DNA of 64,000 nt from Phycisphaeraceae bacterium (GTDB lineage: Bacteria; Planctomycetota; Phycisphaerae; Phycisphaerales; UBA1924), in contig JAHBWW010000001.1 of the NCBI GenBank assembly GCA_019636795.1, forward strand, positions 310,001 to 374,000. Direction: 5' to 3'. A model generated the notes under the pieces. That model worked only from the letters and a program-made list of their open reading frames with translations. It did not search any database and was not told where the DNA came from. Of the stretch, positions 28,830 to 39,148 are shown piece by piece (the first letter of the stretch is position 1; every line of letters starts with the position of its first letter). Both the position numbers and the translations under genes were made by a program.

Positions 28830-29675
28830 ATGGCTCCACTTCGTATCGGCGTCGTTCGGTATTTGAACACAGCCCCTCTGATCGAGGGCCTTGATGCAGC
28901 CGAAAATATCGAGCTCATCGCTGCGGTGCCAGCGCACATTGCAGGCATGGTACAGGAGAACAAAGTCCAGATTGGGCTGGTCTCCACCATCGACGTTGCC
29001 CGCTCTCTGACGCCCTTGACACTCATTCCGAAAGGGATTATCGGGTGTGATGGTCCGACGCTGACTGTACGGGTCTTTTCCATGTGTCCGCCGGAGAAGA
29101 TCACAACACTGGCGATGGACACCGACAGCCACACCTCTGCCGCGCTGGCACAGATCATCCTCTGGCATCAGTACGGGTTGCGTCCGAGAACTGTCGAGTT
29201 CGACGCGCGCGAGCGCATGACCCACGGGTCAGACACAGGCGAGCTTTGGCCCGAGACCATGCTGCTGATTGGCGACAAGGTCGTGACTGACAGCCCGCCT
29301 GCGGTACGCTACCCATATCAGATCGACCTGGGGGAAGCCTGGAAAGAACTGACCGGGCTGCCGTTCGTCTACGCGATCTGGATGTGCCCGTCATCGATCG
29401 CAGGGACGCCTGCCGTGCGCACCGCAGCAGCCCTGCTCGAGCGTCAGCGCTTGCGCAACGAGCAAAGGCTGGACTGGATCGTCTCGACGCGGGCAGCCGA
29501 AAAGGGGTGGCCCGATGACCTTGCGCGACGGTACCTCGGTGAACGCCTGCGGTTTTCGTGCGGTCCGCGCGAGCGTGAAGCCATAGTCCGCTTTCTCGAT
29601 GAGGCTACGCAGCTGGGGTTGGTTCCTGCGTGCAGTCCGGAGTGGTTCGATGCCGAGATTGGGATTGAATCCTGA
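28830..29675 (+). CDS. mqnA: chorismate dehydratase (menaquinone, futalosine route)
   Basis: 281 residues, periplasmic-binding-like fold. MqnA converts chorismate to 3-enolpyruvylbenzoate, the first step of futalosine-dependent menaquinone synthesis. The opening LRIGVVRYLNTAPLIEGL, the segment VQIGLVSTIDVARS, and AMDTDSHTSAALAQIIL are characteristic, as is LPFVYAIWMC. Length matches the family. MqnD-type proteins are related but lack the YLNTAPL start. The MqnP-like prenyltransferase at 48543 supports the pathway. Confidence 0.92.
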   Translation: MAPLRIGVVRYLNTAPLIEGLDAAENIELIAAVPAHIAGMVQENKVQIGLVSTIDVARSLTPLTLIPKGIIGCDGPTLTVRVFSMCPPEKITTLAMDTDSHTSAALAQIILWHQYGLRPRTVEFDARERMTHGSDTGELWPETMLLIGDKVVTDSPPAVRYPYQIDLGEAWKELTGLPFVYAIWMCPSSIAGTPAVRTAAALLERQRLRNEQRLDWIVSTRAAEKGWPDDLARRYLGERLRFSCGPREREAIVRFLDEATQLGLVPACSPEWFDAEIGIES

Positions 29676-29715
29676 CGCTTCGCTGCGATGACGGGCCTAA
29701 CCAAGGATTCCGGCC

Positions 29716-31368
29716 ATGCCTCGCCTGCCGACCATTCATGAACCGGTACTGCGCGATTTGGCGCAAGAGTTGCGGTTCGCGCCGCGGCAGGCTCTGCTTC
29801 GGCATATCGAGCGTGCGGAACAACTCGCGGGCGTACTTGAGAGTGACCAGATCTATCCGCGCGAGTGGATTGTGTTTCGCGTAACCGGTTTTCGTCCGCA
29901 CGACACATCGGGCCAGATGCCGCGAGGCAGGGACATATTGTCAAGCCTTTCGGCGTTTGTCGAATGCCTGTGCGAGACAGCGACGCTCGGCGAGAGCGAA
30001 GTGCCGCATGGCTCGCTCGGTCCAGAGCAGATGTGTCAACTGTGGGGCATGAGCCGGGCAACACTGGATCGCGCGCGAAGGCGCGGCCTTGTCGCACGTC
30101 GGGTCGTTGGCGAGCGTGGAACGCGCACGCTGATCTTCACGCCACAAGCCTGTGCTGCTTTTGCCCAGCGGGAAAAACCCGGGCCGCGACCGACCGCACA
30201 CCGGATGAGCCCGACCGAGCGGAAGGCGATGATCCGGCGTGCCGGGCAGTACCACGCTCGACTCGGTCTCTCGCTCAATCAGGTGGCTGCGCGACTCGCG
30301 CCGCGATTCAACTTCAGCCACGAAGGGGTGCGGCGACTGCTTCAGCGCGAGTGTGCGGAAATCTTTGGTCAGGCAGGCCCTCCGTCGGCGCGTGAGCAGG
30401 AGTTCGCCTTTCGCGCCCTTCGCCGTGGCATCGAACCGGGGTTGATTGCGCAGCGTCTGGGCCGCCCGCGCACTGCGATTGTTCGGGCTGCCAACCAGCA
30501 CAGGGCGCGAGCGCTTGCTCAGTGGAACCTTGACGGGCCGATGAGTGCGCAGTTCGAGCGCGAAGATGCCGATCAGATCTTTATGCCGCGCGACCGATCG
30601 GACACCGTTGCGGTACCCTTGATTCCGATTGATCTCCCTCGTTTCATCGAAGCGTGCCGGGCTTCGGTGACGCTTGAACGAGCGGCCGAGCACGCACAAG
30701 CGGCGGGCATGCACTTTTTGCGATGGCGTGCCCGGAGATTGATCGGCAAACTTGCAGCCATGAGTAACGCGCAGGCGGGAAAGATAGACGAAGCGGAGAC
30801 AATGCTGCGAGAAGTTTCACAGATCAAGTCGGTACTGGCAGCATCGCAGCTTGGGTTGCTCCTGGCGACGGCCGAACGCCGAGTCGAAGGCCCGATTCAG
30901 ACTTTGCCGGAAAAGAAGATTCAATGTCTCGTTGATGCGATGTTCGTCGCGTTGTGCGGCGCGATCGACGGGTTTGATCCATTTCATGGCGGTCGGCTGG
31001 CGGCTCGCACGGGCATGCTGATGGACCGGGAAGCTGCTGCCTACTTGCGGGCGCAGCACCCTGGGAAAGCGATCGAAGGGCGAGCGCGACGCACCCTAAT
31101 TGCGCGCGATACCGATTCAATCGGCAGCCGTCTCGTGGATCCGTGGCAGGCAATGCTCGAAGCTGATCCACGCGTGGCAGTTGAGGCTGTCAATGGCACG
31201 TTTGACGGTGCCCAGATCCTCTGCCGACGTTTCGGGCTTGGAGGCCAGCGCCCGCGAACACTGGCCCAGATTGCGGTGCAACTCGGAACTCCCGTCATGC
31301 ACGCAGCCCGCCTTGAGCGGTCTGCGGTGAGGCTTGCTCTGTCCAAGGCGAGATCGCGGATACGATGA
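29716..31368 (+). CDS. large helix-turn-helix protein with sigma region 4-like C-terminus
   Basis: 550 residues, Arg- and Ala-rich, no membrane segment. Several DNA-binding-like segments can be seen: MCQLWGMSRATLDRARRRGLV (about residues 109-129), LGLSLNQVAARLAPRFNFSHEGVRRLL, GLIAQRLGRPRTAIVRAANQ, and at the C-terminus RTLAQIAVQLGTPVMHAARLERSAV, which has the pattern of sigma-70 region 4. No clear region 2 or -10 recognition sequence is visible. It may be a divergent sigma-like factor or transcription regulator of the kind seen in planctomycetes. It lies 3 bases before gatB. Family not securely identified. Confidence 0.65.
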   Translation: MPRLPTIHEPVLRDLAQELRFAPRQALLRHIERAEQLAGVLESDQIYPREWIVFRVTGFRPHDTSGQMPRGRDILSSLSAFVECLCETATLGESEVPHGSLGPEQMCQLWGMSRATLDRARRRGLVARRVVGERGTRTLIFTPQACAAFAQREKPGPRPTAHRMSPTERKAMIRRAGQYHARLGLSLNQVAARLAPRFNFSHEGVRRLLQRECAEIFGQAGPPSAREQEFAFRALRRGIEPGLIAQRLGRPRTAIVRAANQHRARALAQWNLDGPMSAQFEREDADQIFMPRDRSDTVAVPLIPIDLPRFIEACRASVTLERAAEHAQAAGMHFLRWRARRLIGKLAAMSNAQAGKIDEAETMLREVSQIKSVLAASQLGLLLATAERRVEGPIQTLPEKKIQCLVDAMFVALCGAIDGFDPFHGGRLAARTGMLMDREAAAYLRAQHPGKAIEGRARRTLIARDTDSIGSRLVDPWQAMLEADPRVAVEAVNGTFDGAQILCRRFGLGGQRPRTLAQIAVQLGTPVMHAARLERSAVRLALSKARSRIR

Positions 31369-31371
31369 ACC

Positions 31372-32939
<1,568 letters not shown>

Positions 32940-32943
<4 letters not shown>

Positions 32944-34058
32944 GCCTGCTTGATCGCTACATCGCACGACAGTTTTTCATCAACGTCATCACGTTGCTGC
33001 TGATCCTGTTTTGTTTCATTGTTGCGATCGATGCCTCGATGAATGTGACAAAGTTCAGCAAGGTTGCAGATGTCCTGCTCGAAAGCCGAGGCCAGGGCGA
33101 TGCCGGCTCGCTTACGCGCCTGGGTACGACGCTGTGGATCATTGCTGATCTCTGGTGGCCTCGCCTGTTGCAACTGTACAACTTTCTGATCGGCATGGTG
33201 ATGGTTGGTGCCATGGGTTTCACATGCACGCAGTTCGTGCGTCACCGCGAGTTTGTCGCGATGCTTGCTGCGGGACAGAGCCTCATGCGAGTCGCCAGGC
33301 CTGTGGTCATTGTCGCACTCTGTTTCACAGTGGTGCAGGCGCTCAATCAGGAACTGGTCATCCCGCGCATCGCGCCTTTGCTGAGCCGCGATCACAAGGC
33401 TGCGGGTGCACGCGAAGTGGGCACAACGAGTCTCCCGCTGACACCCGATGGGAGCGGGCGTCTGTTTCAGGCCCGTGCGTTCGATGTCGATCGCGGCGAG
33501 CTTCACGATCTGTTCGTGCTCGAGTACAACGCGCAAGGCCAGCCCGAGCGTGCGATCCGGGCAACGCACGCTGTGTGGGATGGTCAGGCGTGGATTCTCG
33601 AAAGTGGGACTGTGGAGCCGCGACGCATGCAAGCCCCGCCACAACCGATCGAACGCCTGACGACCGGTCTCAGCCCCGAGCAGATTCGTTTGATGCGTTA
33701 CGGTGCCTATCGGCATGCGATGAGTTTTCAGCAGGCAGGCAAGTTGCTCGAACGCAAGGACATGCTCGACGAGCGTGCGGCCGGCGACCTTCAGCGTGTC
33801 CGCTGGGGGCGGGTGTCGGTCTGGATCTCAAACCTGCTGACGCTTTCGATCGCGTTGCCGTTCTTCCTGACGCGCGAACCCCGAAGCATGATCCAACAAT
33901 CGCTCAAGTGTGCACCCATCTCGATCTCGGCACTTGTCGGGGGGGTTCTCGGGGCGTCGGCCGCCATCCCCGGTATCCCCCCTGTCCTTGGCGTCTTTGT
34001 CCCTGTCATGATTCTGCTCCCCGCTTCCATCGCGGTGATGTCTACCGTACGGACATGA
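32940..34058 (+). CDS. LptF/LptG-family permease (YjgP/YjgQ)
   Basis: 372 residues. Typical start LLDRYIARQFFINVITLLLILF, three N-terminal membrane segments, a beta-rich periplasmic domain (about residues 150-250; FQARAFDVDRGELHDLFVLEY), and C-terminal membrane segments. In the Lpt system LptF and LptG form the inner-membrane part that extracts lipopolysaccharide for transport. Only one such gene is here, so which of the two it is cannot be told. It is translationally coupled to gatB. Confidence 0.88.
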
Positions 34059-34082
34059 TCCTCGCTGGGTCCAGGAGGTCCT

Positions 34083-35360
34083 ATGGCTTCAGTCGTCTTC
34101 TACTTTCAGGTCCATCAGCCGCACCGTCTGCGACGGTACTCAATCTTCGATGTCGATCCGTTCTATTTTGACGACAAGGCCAACGGCGAGATCTGCCGCA
34201 AAGTAGCCGACAAGTGCTACCGCCCAACGACGAATCTCATACTCGATCTCGTTCGGCGGCACAAGGGCAACTTTCGGGTCAGTTACTCGATCACCGGCAC
34301 AGTGCTCGATCAGCTCGAACGCTTCGCGCCCGATGTCATCAAGACCTTTCAGGAACTCGCCCGCACAGGCTGCTGCGAGTTTCTCGGCGAGACGTACTTT
34401 CACTCGCTCTCGTTTCTCTATTCCTTTCCCGAGTTTCAGAAGCAGGTCGAGATGCACACCGAGCGCATTGAAGCGCTCTTTGGCCAAACGCCTCGCGTTT
34501 TTCGCAACACGGAACTGATTTACTCGAATGAGCTCTCGGCCGCGCTGGCAGCCATGCGCGACAAGCACGGCAAGCCCCGCTGGCTCGGGGCGATCTGCGA
34601 AGGCACAGACCACCTGCTCGGCTTCCGCTCGCCGAATTATGTGTACGCACCTCCGGGCGGAGATTCGGGCCCAACACTCGGGCCGCGGTCGCGCCCCTTC
34701 GGCCTGCTGCTGAAGAACTATCGCCTCAGCGACGATATCGCCTTCCGCTTCAGCAATCGTGGATGGGCAGAGTGGCCCCTGACTGCTGAGAAGTTCGCCA
34801 AGTGGGTTCATCAGATCAATGGGAACGGATACCTTTGCAACCTGTTCATGGACTACGAGACCTTTGGTGAGCATCAGTGGGCCGACACAGGCATTTTCCA
34901 GTTTCTCGAACACCTCCCGCGCGCCATCTTCGACATCAAGCCCGGCGAGAACCACTTCAATACGCCCAGCGAAGCACTCGAACGCTTCGAACATGTCGGC
35001 GTGTACGACGTGCATGACTACATCTCGTGGGCCGACACCGAGCGCGACCTGACCGCCTGGCGTGGCAACGCCATGCAATGGAACGCCCTTGAAGAGACCT
35101 ATCGCCTCGAACGGGAAGTCAAGTCCGCCTCGGCTCGCGCGCGTGAATCCGGCGATGCCGCTGCGATCGAAAACGCGTCGCACATCGAGAACGACTGGCG
35201 CAAACTCACCACCAGCGACCACTTCTACTACATGTGCACGAAATTCTGGGCCGATGGCGATGTGCACAAATACTTCAGTCCGTACGACTCGCCCTACGAC
35301 GCGTACATCAATTTCATGAACGTGCTCGACAACATGCGCACGCGCATCGCCGAAGCCTGA
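34083..35360 (+). CDS. glycoside hydrolase family 57 protein (alpha-amylase-like)
   Basis: 425 residues, no signal peptide, so probably cytoplasmic glycogen/maltodextrin metabolism. GH57 motifs: FYFQVHQPHRLR at the start, the presumed nucleophile Glu144 in FRNTELIYS, and the presumed acid/base Asp257 in LFMDYETFGEHQW. The size corresponds to the short alpha-amylase/4-alpha-glucanotransferase-like subgroup. AGGAGG is upstream of the ATG. It ends directly against the convergent CorC-type gene with no gap. Confidence 0.9.
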   Translation: MASVVFYFQVHQPHRLRRYSIFDVDPFYFDDKANGEICRKVADKCYRPTTNLILDLVRRHKGNFRVSYSITGTVLDQLERFAPDVIKTFQELARTGCCEFLGETYFHSLSFLYSFPEFQKQVEMHTERIEALFGQTPRVFRNTELIYSNELSAALAAMRDKHGKPRWLGAICEGTDHLLGFRSPNYVYAPPGGDSGPTLGPRSRPFGLLLKNYRLSDDIAFRFSNRGWAEWPLTAEKFAKWVHQINGNGYLCNLFMDYETFGEHQWADTGIFQFLEHLPRAIFDIKPGENHFNTPSEALERFEHVGVYDVHDYISWADTERDLTAWRGNAMQWNALEETYRLEREVKSASARARESGDAAAIENASHIENDWRKLTTSDHFYYMCTKFWADGDVHKYFSPYDSPYDAYINFMNVLDNMRTRIAEA

Positions 35361-36719
35361 TCATTTCACTGGTTGCTCTTGTGGCGCATCTCCCAGGCTT
35401 TCCGAGGTTGCGTTCTCGGGGCCGGTCGAGACGATCCGGATACGCTTGACCCGCGTCGGCTCGGCGTCGAGCACGCTGACGAGCATCGTGCCGTGCGAGA
35501 ACGACTCGCCAATTTCCGGGATGCGCCCGAGCGTTACCACCACGAAACCGCCGACTGTGTCGTAGTCGTCGTGTTCGGGCAGCTCGAGGCCCAGCGCTTC
35601 GAGTTCGTCGTTGGCGTCATCGATATCCATGCGCGCGTCGATCTCCGCCTGTCGCGACGCGAGGTCAACTTCAACGAGCGCTGGGCCGTCGTCTTGAGGC
35701 TCGTATTCGTCCTTGATGTCGCCGAAGATCTCTTCGACAATATCTTCAAACGTCACCAGCCCGCTCGTGCCGCCGTATTCATCAGCCACGATCGCGATGT
35801 GCACCTTGTTGCTCATCAAGTCCGCCAGCAGATCGCGCAGCGTTTTGGTTTCGGGCACAAACGTGGCAGGACGCAGAATCTCGCGCAGCGTGAAGCGTTC
35901 ATCATTGTCAGATCCGTTCTCGACGATCCATCGCAGCAGATCCTTGATGTACAACACTCCGACGATGTGGTCGAGATTGTCTTCATACACCGGCACGCGG
36001 CTGTGCCCTGCCTTCTTTGCCAGTTGTTTCACAGACTCAAGTTCGTCGGTGTACTGAAGTGCGGTCATCTCGGTGCGAGGGGTCATGATCTGTTCGACGG
36101 TGGTCGAGCCGAACTCGACGACCGCTTCGATCATGTCGCGTGCAGATTCGTCGATCTTGCCTTCGCGCTCGCCTTCCTCGACCACGGACATCAGTTCGGC
36201 TTCAAGTTCTTCGACACCTGTCTGCCGCTCCTGCCCCGAGAGCCGCCGCACCACTTCCATGATAAACGTGAGCAGTGGCCGCACGGGCAGGAACATCACT
36301 CCGCAACCGCGCACCAGCCACGACCACGCGACGATCGAGCGTTCGGCAGCATGCTCTGCAACCGCGAGAGGAATCACGACGCTCACGATCCAGACAGCGA
36401 ATCCGCCGATGATGATTCCGACGATGCGATCGAGCGTGGTCGGCGCGTCCATCGCGCGCGTCGTCGAGATCCAGAGCACCAGAAACACGACGACTGTCAG
36501 ATTCAGCACCGCACGGGGAAAAGCCAGTGCCGCGAGGTGATAGTCCTCATCATTCAGAATCAATGCCACACGCCTGACCACGCGCGCCTTTCCCAGGCGC
36601 GCCGCTGACTGCTCGACACCTGACCGACTCGCCCGCGAGAGTGCGTACACCAGCGACGAGAACAGCCCGGACAGCGCCAGTGAGGCCAGCGCGATCCACA
36701 GGGCAACTTGACCGCTCAA
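35361..36719 (-). CDS. CorC/HlyC-family protein with CNNM and CBS domains
   Basis: 452 residues. An N-terminal membrane domain (CNNM/DUF21-like, about residues 1-150) is followed by a CBS pair (VEQIMTPRTEMTALQYTDELESV; RVPVYEDNLDHIVGVLYIKDLL; IVADEYGGTSGLVTFEDIVEEIFGDI) and a C-terminal CorC_HlyC domain (YDTVGGFVVVTLGRIPEIGE). Family members take part in magnesium/cobalt export or resistance. The start overlaps the ybeY stop by 4 bases, a frequent gene pair. Confidence 0.92.
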   Translation of the reverse strand: MSGQVALWIALASLALSGLFSSLVYALSRASRSGVEQSAARLGKARVVRRVALILNDEDYHLAALAFPRAVLNLTVVVFLVLWISTTRAMDAPTTLDRIVGIIIGGFAVWIVSVVIPLAVAEHAAERSIVAWSWLVRGCGVMFLPVRPLLTFIMEVVRRLSGQERQTGVEELEAELMSVVEEGEREGKIDESARDMIEAVVEFGSTTVEQIMTPRTEMTALQYTDELESVKQLAKKAGHSRVPVYEDNLDHIVGVLYIKDLLRWIVENGSDNDERFTLREILRPATFVPETKTLRDLLADLMSNKVHIAIVADEYGGTSGLVTFEDIVEEIFGDIKDEYEPQDDGPALVEVDLASRQAEIDARMDIDDANDELEALGLELPEHDDYDTVGGFVVVTLGRIPEIGESFSHGTMLVSVLDAEPTRVKRIRIVSTGPENATSESLGDAPQEQPVK

Positions 36720-37237
36720 ATCGAGTCCCTTTCGATCGAGTCCGCAGTCGTCGACCCGGGCGCATACACCGCGCCTACGCCGATCGCTTCCAGCACTCGG
36801 TCTTCCTCTGCGTGCATCGCTCGGGCCGACGCTTCGTCATGATCGTCATACCCAAGACAATGCAACACGCCATGAATCACATACAGCAGGATCTCCTGCG
36901 CAGTCTCGTGCCCAAGCACCGCAGCCTGTCGCCTGGCTTCATCGACACACACAAGAATGTCGACATCCAGACCCATGCCAGGTTCGGTCATGTCAAAGGT
37001 CAGCACATCGGTCGGCCCGGGTTCATCCAGATAGCGCAGATGGGCCTGGGCCATCGCGGCGTCATCGAGCAGGCGCACGCGAACCTCGCCATACAGCGAC
37101 ATGGCCTTCTCGGCCAGCGAGGCCGACTGCCTGATCCAGTGTGAGGCCTGGTCATCGAGCAACCGATCCGGGTCCAAAAACTCAATGACCCCGGATCGGC
37201 ACATTCGCTGAGGAGGCTCGTCAGAAGATTCGTCCAT
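36716..37237 (-). CDS. ybeY: endoribonuclease YbeY (rRNA maturation)
   Basis: 173 residues. Zinc-dependent RNase acting in 16S rRNA 3' end maturation and ribosome quality control. PTDVLTFDM and the metal site VIHGVLHCLGYDDHD (His-x3-His-x5-His pattern) are diagnostic. The ATG at 37237 is preferred; a TTG seven codons earlier is possible but sits in the likely ribosome site. It is coupled to the downstream CorC-type gene. Confidence 0.94.
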   Translation of the reverse strand: MDESSDEPPQRMCRSGVIEFLDPDRLLDDQASHWIRQSASLAEKAMSLYGEVRVRLLDDAAMAQAHLRYLDEPGPTDVLTFDMTEPGMGLDVDILVCVDEARRQAAVLGHETAQEILLYVIHGVLHCLGYDDHDEASARAMHAEEDRVLEAIGVGAVYAPGSTTADSIERDSI

Positions 37238-37406
37238 GGCTTTCCGTACTACTCCCAAACAAACGGATTGATTCCGCCTGTGTGTACTCTATCGAGTCCC
37301 GGGCCAAGAGCCAAGGGCAATCTGGAGGAACATCGGCCTCAAGGGCTAGGGAGGTCAATTCTCGCACGGGGAGTGTCGCTGTCGGGCAATTCCGCCCGGA
37401 ATCGGA

Positions 37407-38981
37407 CTACGGGCACCCATCGCTGAACATCTGCAGATACCGCAGAATGTCGAAAAAGTCCAGAATCCCATCACCATTGAAGTCGGCTCCAAGATCATGG
37501 GCCGAGTACAGCCCGAGCATCACCTCCACATCGAACACGTCGAGCACTCCATCGTCGTTCAGGTCCGGCGGGCATTCCCACGGTGCCGGATGGTACTCAA
37601 AGGCTCCCATGTCGATGATCGGGGGTTCTCCGATCCCTGTATCAGGAGTTGCGGGGTCATCGACAAACCTGGGTTGACCAGCGAGGTCAATCGTGATGCC
37701 CAACGGAAAGACCAAGTTGTTGCCAGCGTCGATCGCCGGAGAGCCAGTCATTGGTGCATAGGCTGCATCAAGCAGGGGATCGGCATCCAGATTGCCAGCA
37801 CCCGGTGCACCGCCCTCGATGATCGTGTACGACACATTGACCTCGCCGTCCATATGGATGCGCACAATCTGGCCCGTGTTGTTGTGGATGATGCTGTTGC
37901 GAATGTTGAGCGTCGTTCCCGCCCCTCGCACAAAAAATATTCCCCAATCGCTTGGGAGGCCATTTTCATACCGAACAGTATTTCCGGTGAAGGTGGAATT
38001 GATCACATCGACAGTGGCACCCGACCTGACACTCATTGCGCCACCAACGCCAAAAAAGTCTTCATTCTTTTCATCTTCTTCGCCGCCGGAACTACTGTTG
38101 TTGAGGAACAGGCAGTTCGTGAAGCTTGCATGCCCTCCGCCCGCGTTCACTGCACCACCACCGCCACCGCTCAGATCATCAAAATCAAGAAACGCACGGT
38201 TATTTTGAAACAACGTATTCTGCACGGTGGTATTGGCGTTGGTGTACATGCCCGCACCTTGGGCTAAACCACTCATGTCGCGAAAAATGCATCTATCAAC
38301 AAGATGTGTCCCGCCGACAAATGCAGCACCCTTGCCTCGAATCGTCGAAGTCACGGATGTGGAAGACGAGTGCCCTCCGCGATAAAAGACCGAATCGATG
38401 AGTTGGATCGCTCCTCCTCGCGCGTAGAGATGAACTCCGTATCCCAGGTCGAAAGAAACGAGAGCGTTGTCGTAGAACTGACAGTTCTCGAAAAGGACCT
38501 GGGAGTTCAGGCAGTTGACTGCTCCGCCATTCTCGCGTCGTGTCGTGTTCTCGCGAAAGACACAGTCTCGAAAAACAATCCCCGTGCTGTTCTGGATCAG
38601 GAAGGCACCACCTTCTCCCGCGGGTACGACACTGGTGTTCATGCCCGCAAAACCCTTCTCAAAAACTAAATCGACAAACGTGATCGGCTTGGTGTGCCCG
38701 ACGAACGAGCCCGCTCGACGAGCAAAGGCTGAGGCGCCTTGAGGGTCGATGCGCACACCGGTTCGCCCCGGTGACGGCCTGATGGTCAGCGACTTGTTCT
38801 GAAAGTTCAGATCGCGATTACCATCGCCTCGAAACACATTGCTGTTGAGTTCGATGATGTCACCGTCGCTCGCAGCGTTGATAGCAGCCTGAATCGTCGG
38901 TTGATTCTGCGGGACAGTGATCGTGTCCGCATAGGCGGCCATTGCCACTACCATGATCACAATACATGACAGCTTTGACAT
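37407..38981 (-). CDS. secreted right-handed beta-helix protein with dockerin-like C-terminus
   Basis: 524 residues from the ATG at 38981, which has GAGGAGG 8 bases upstream. Signal peptide MSKLSCIVIMVVAMAAYADT, then the polymorphic-outer-membrane/pectate-lyase start ITVPQNQPTIQAAINAASDGDIIEL. It is followed by many beta-helix coils (FRDCVFRENTT, FENCQFYDN, FTNCLFLNNSS, VINSTFTGNT, IRNSIIHNNTG). The end is a dockerin-like pair of calcium loops: DLNDDGVLDVFDVEVML and DFNGDGILDFFDILRYL, closed by DGCP. It is probably surface attached. The coding sequence has lower GC than its neighbours in the repeat region. Confidence 0.9.
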   Translation of the reverse strand: MSKLSCIVIMVVAMAAYADTITVPQNQPTIQAAINAASDGDIIELNSNVFRGDGNRDLNFQNKSLTIRPSPGRTGVRIDPQGASAFARRAGSFVGHTKPITFVDLVFEKGFAGMNTSVVPAGEGGAFLIQNSTGIVFRDCVFRENTTRRENGGAVNCLNSQVLFENCQFYDNALVSFDLGYGVHLYARGGAIQLIDSVFYRGGHSSSTSVTSTIRGKGAAFVGGTHLVDRCIFRDMSGLAQGAGMYTNANTTVQNTLFQNNRAFLDFDDLSGGGGGAVNAGGGHASFTNCLFLNNSSSGGEEDEKNEDFFGVGGAMSVRSGATVDVINSTFTGNTVRYENGLPSDWGIFFVRGAGTTLNIRNSIIHNNTGQIVRIHMDGEVNVSYTIIEGGAPGAGNLDADPLLDAAYAPMTGSPAIDAGNNLVFPLGITIDLAGQPRFVDDPATPDTGIGEPPIIDMGAFEYHPAPWECPPDLNDDGVLDVFDVEVMLGLYSAHDLGADFNGDGILDFFDILRYLQMFSDGCP

Positions 38982-39018
38982 GAAAGCCTCCTCTCTTTGC
39001 AGATCTACTGTCCAAAAT

Positions 39019-39038
39019 AACAGATAACAAAGTCTGTT
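39019..39038. promoter_or_regulatory. inverted repeat upstream of the beta-helix gene
   Basis: AACAGA and TCTGTT face each other with an 8-base spacer in an AT-rich stretch 38-57 bases before the beta-helix protein start. It could be an operator or part of the promoter region; there is no direct evidence of a binding protein. Confidence 0.3.
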
Positions 39039-39064
39039 TATAGCAAAATGGAGAGATAATTCTG

Positions 39065-39090
39065 AAAATGCCCCAAACAAGGGGGCACTT
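39065..39090 (-). terminator. intrinsic terminator after nuoF
   Basis: Read on the minus strand, the hairpin AAGTGCCCC / GGGGCATTT with a seven-base loop (CTTGTTT) runs into TTTT. It lies 60 bases past the nuoF stop and before the beta-helix gene, where a terminator is expected. Confidence 0.65.
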
Positions 39091-39148
39091 CTCTTGGCGA
39101 GAGATTCAGCCGTAAAGGGCCTGAACGTGAGCCAAGTTGGCTCGGGAG

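Noticed and set aside
34140-35267. 375-codon minus-strand frame
   Set aside because: It is fully antisense to the GH57 gene, which has clear catalytic motifs.
35373-36608. 411-codon plus-strand frame
   Set aside because: Antisense to the CorC/HlyC gene with its CBS motifs; very His- and Arg-rich, as shadows are.
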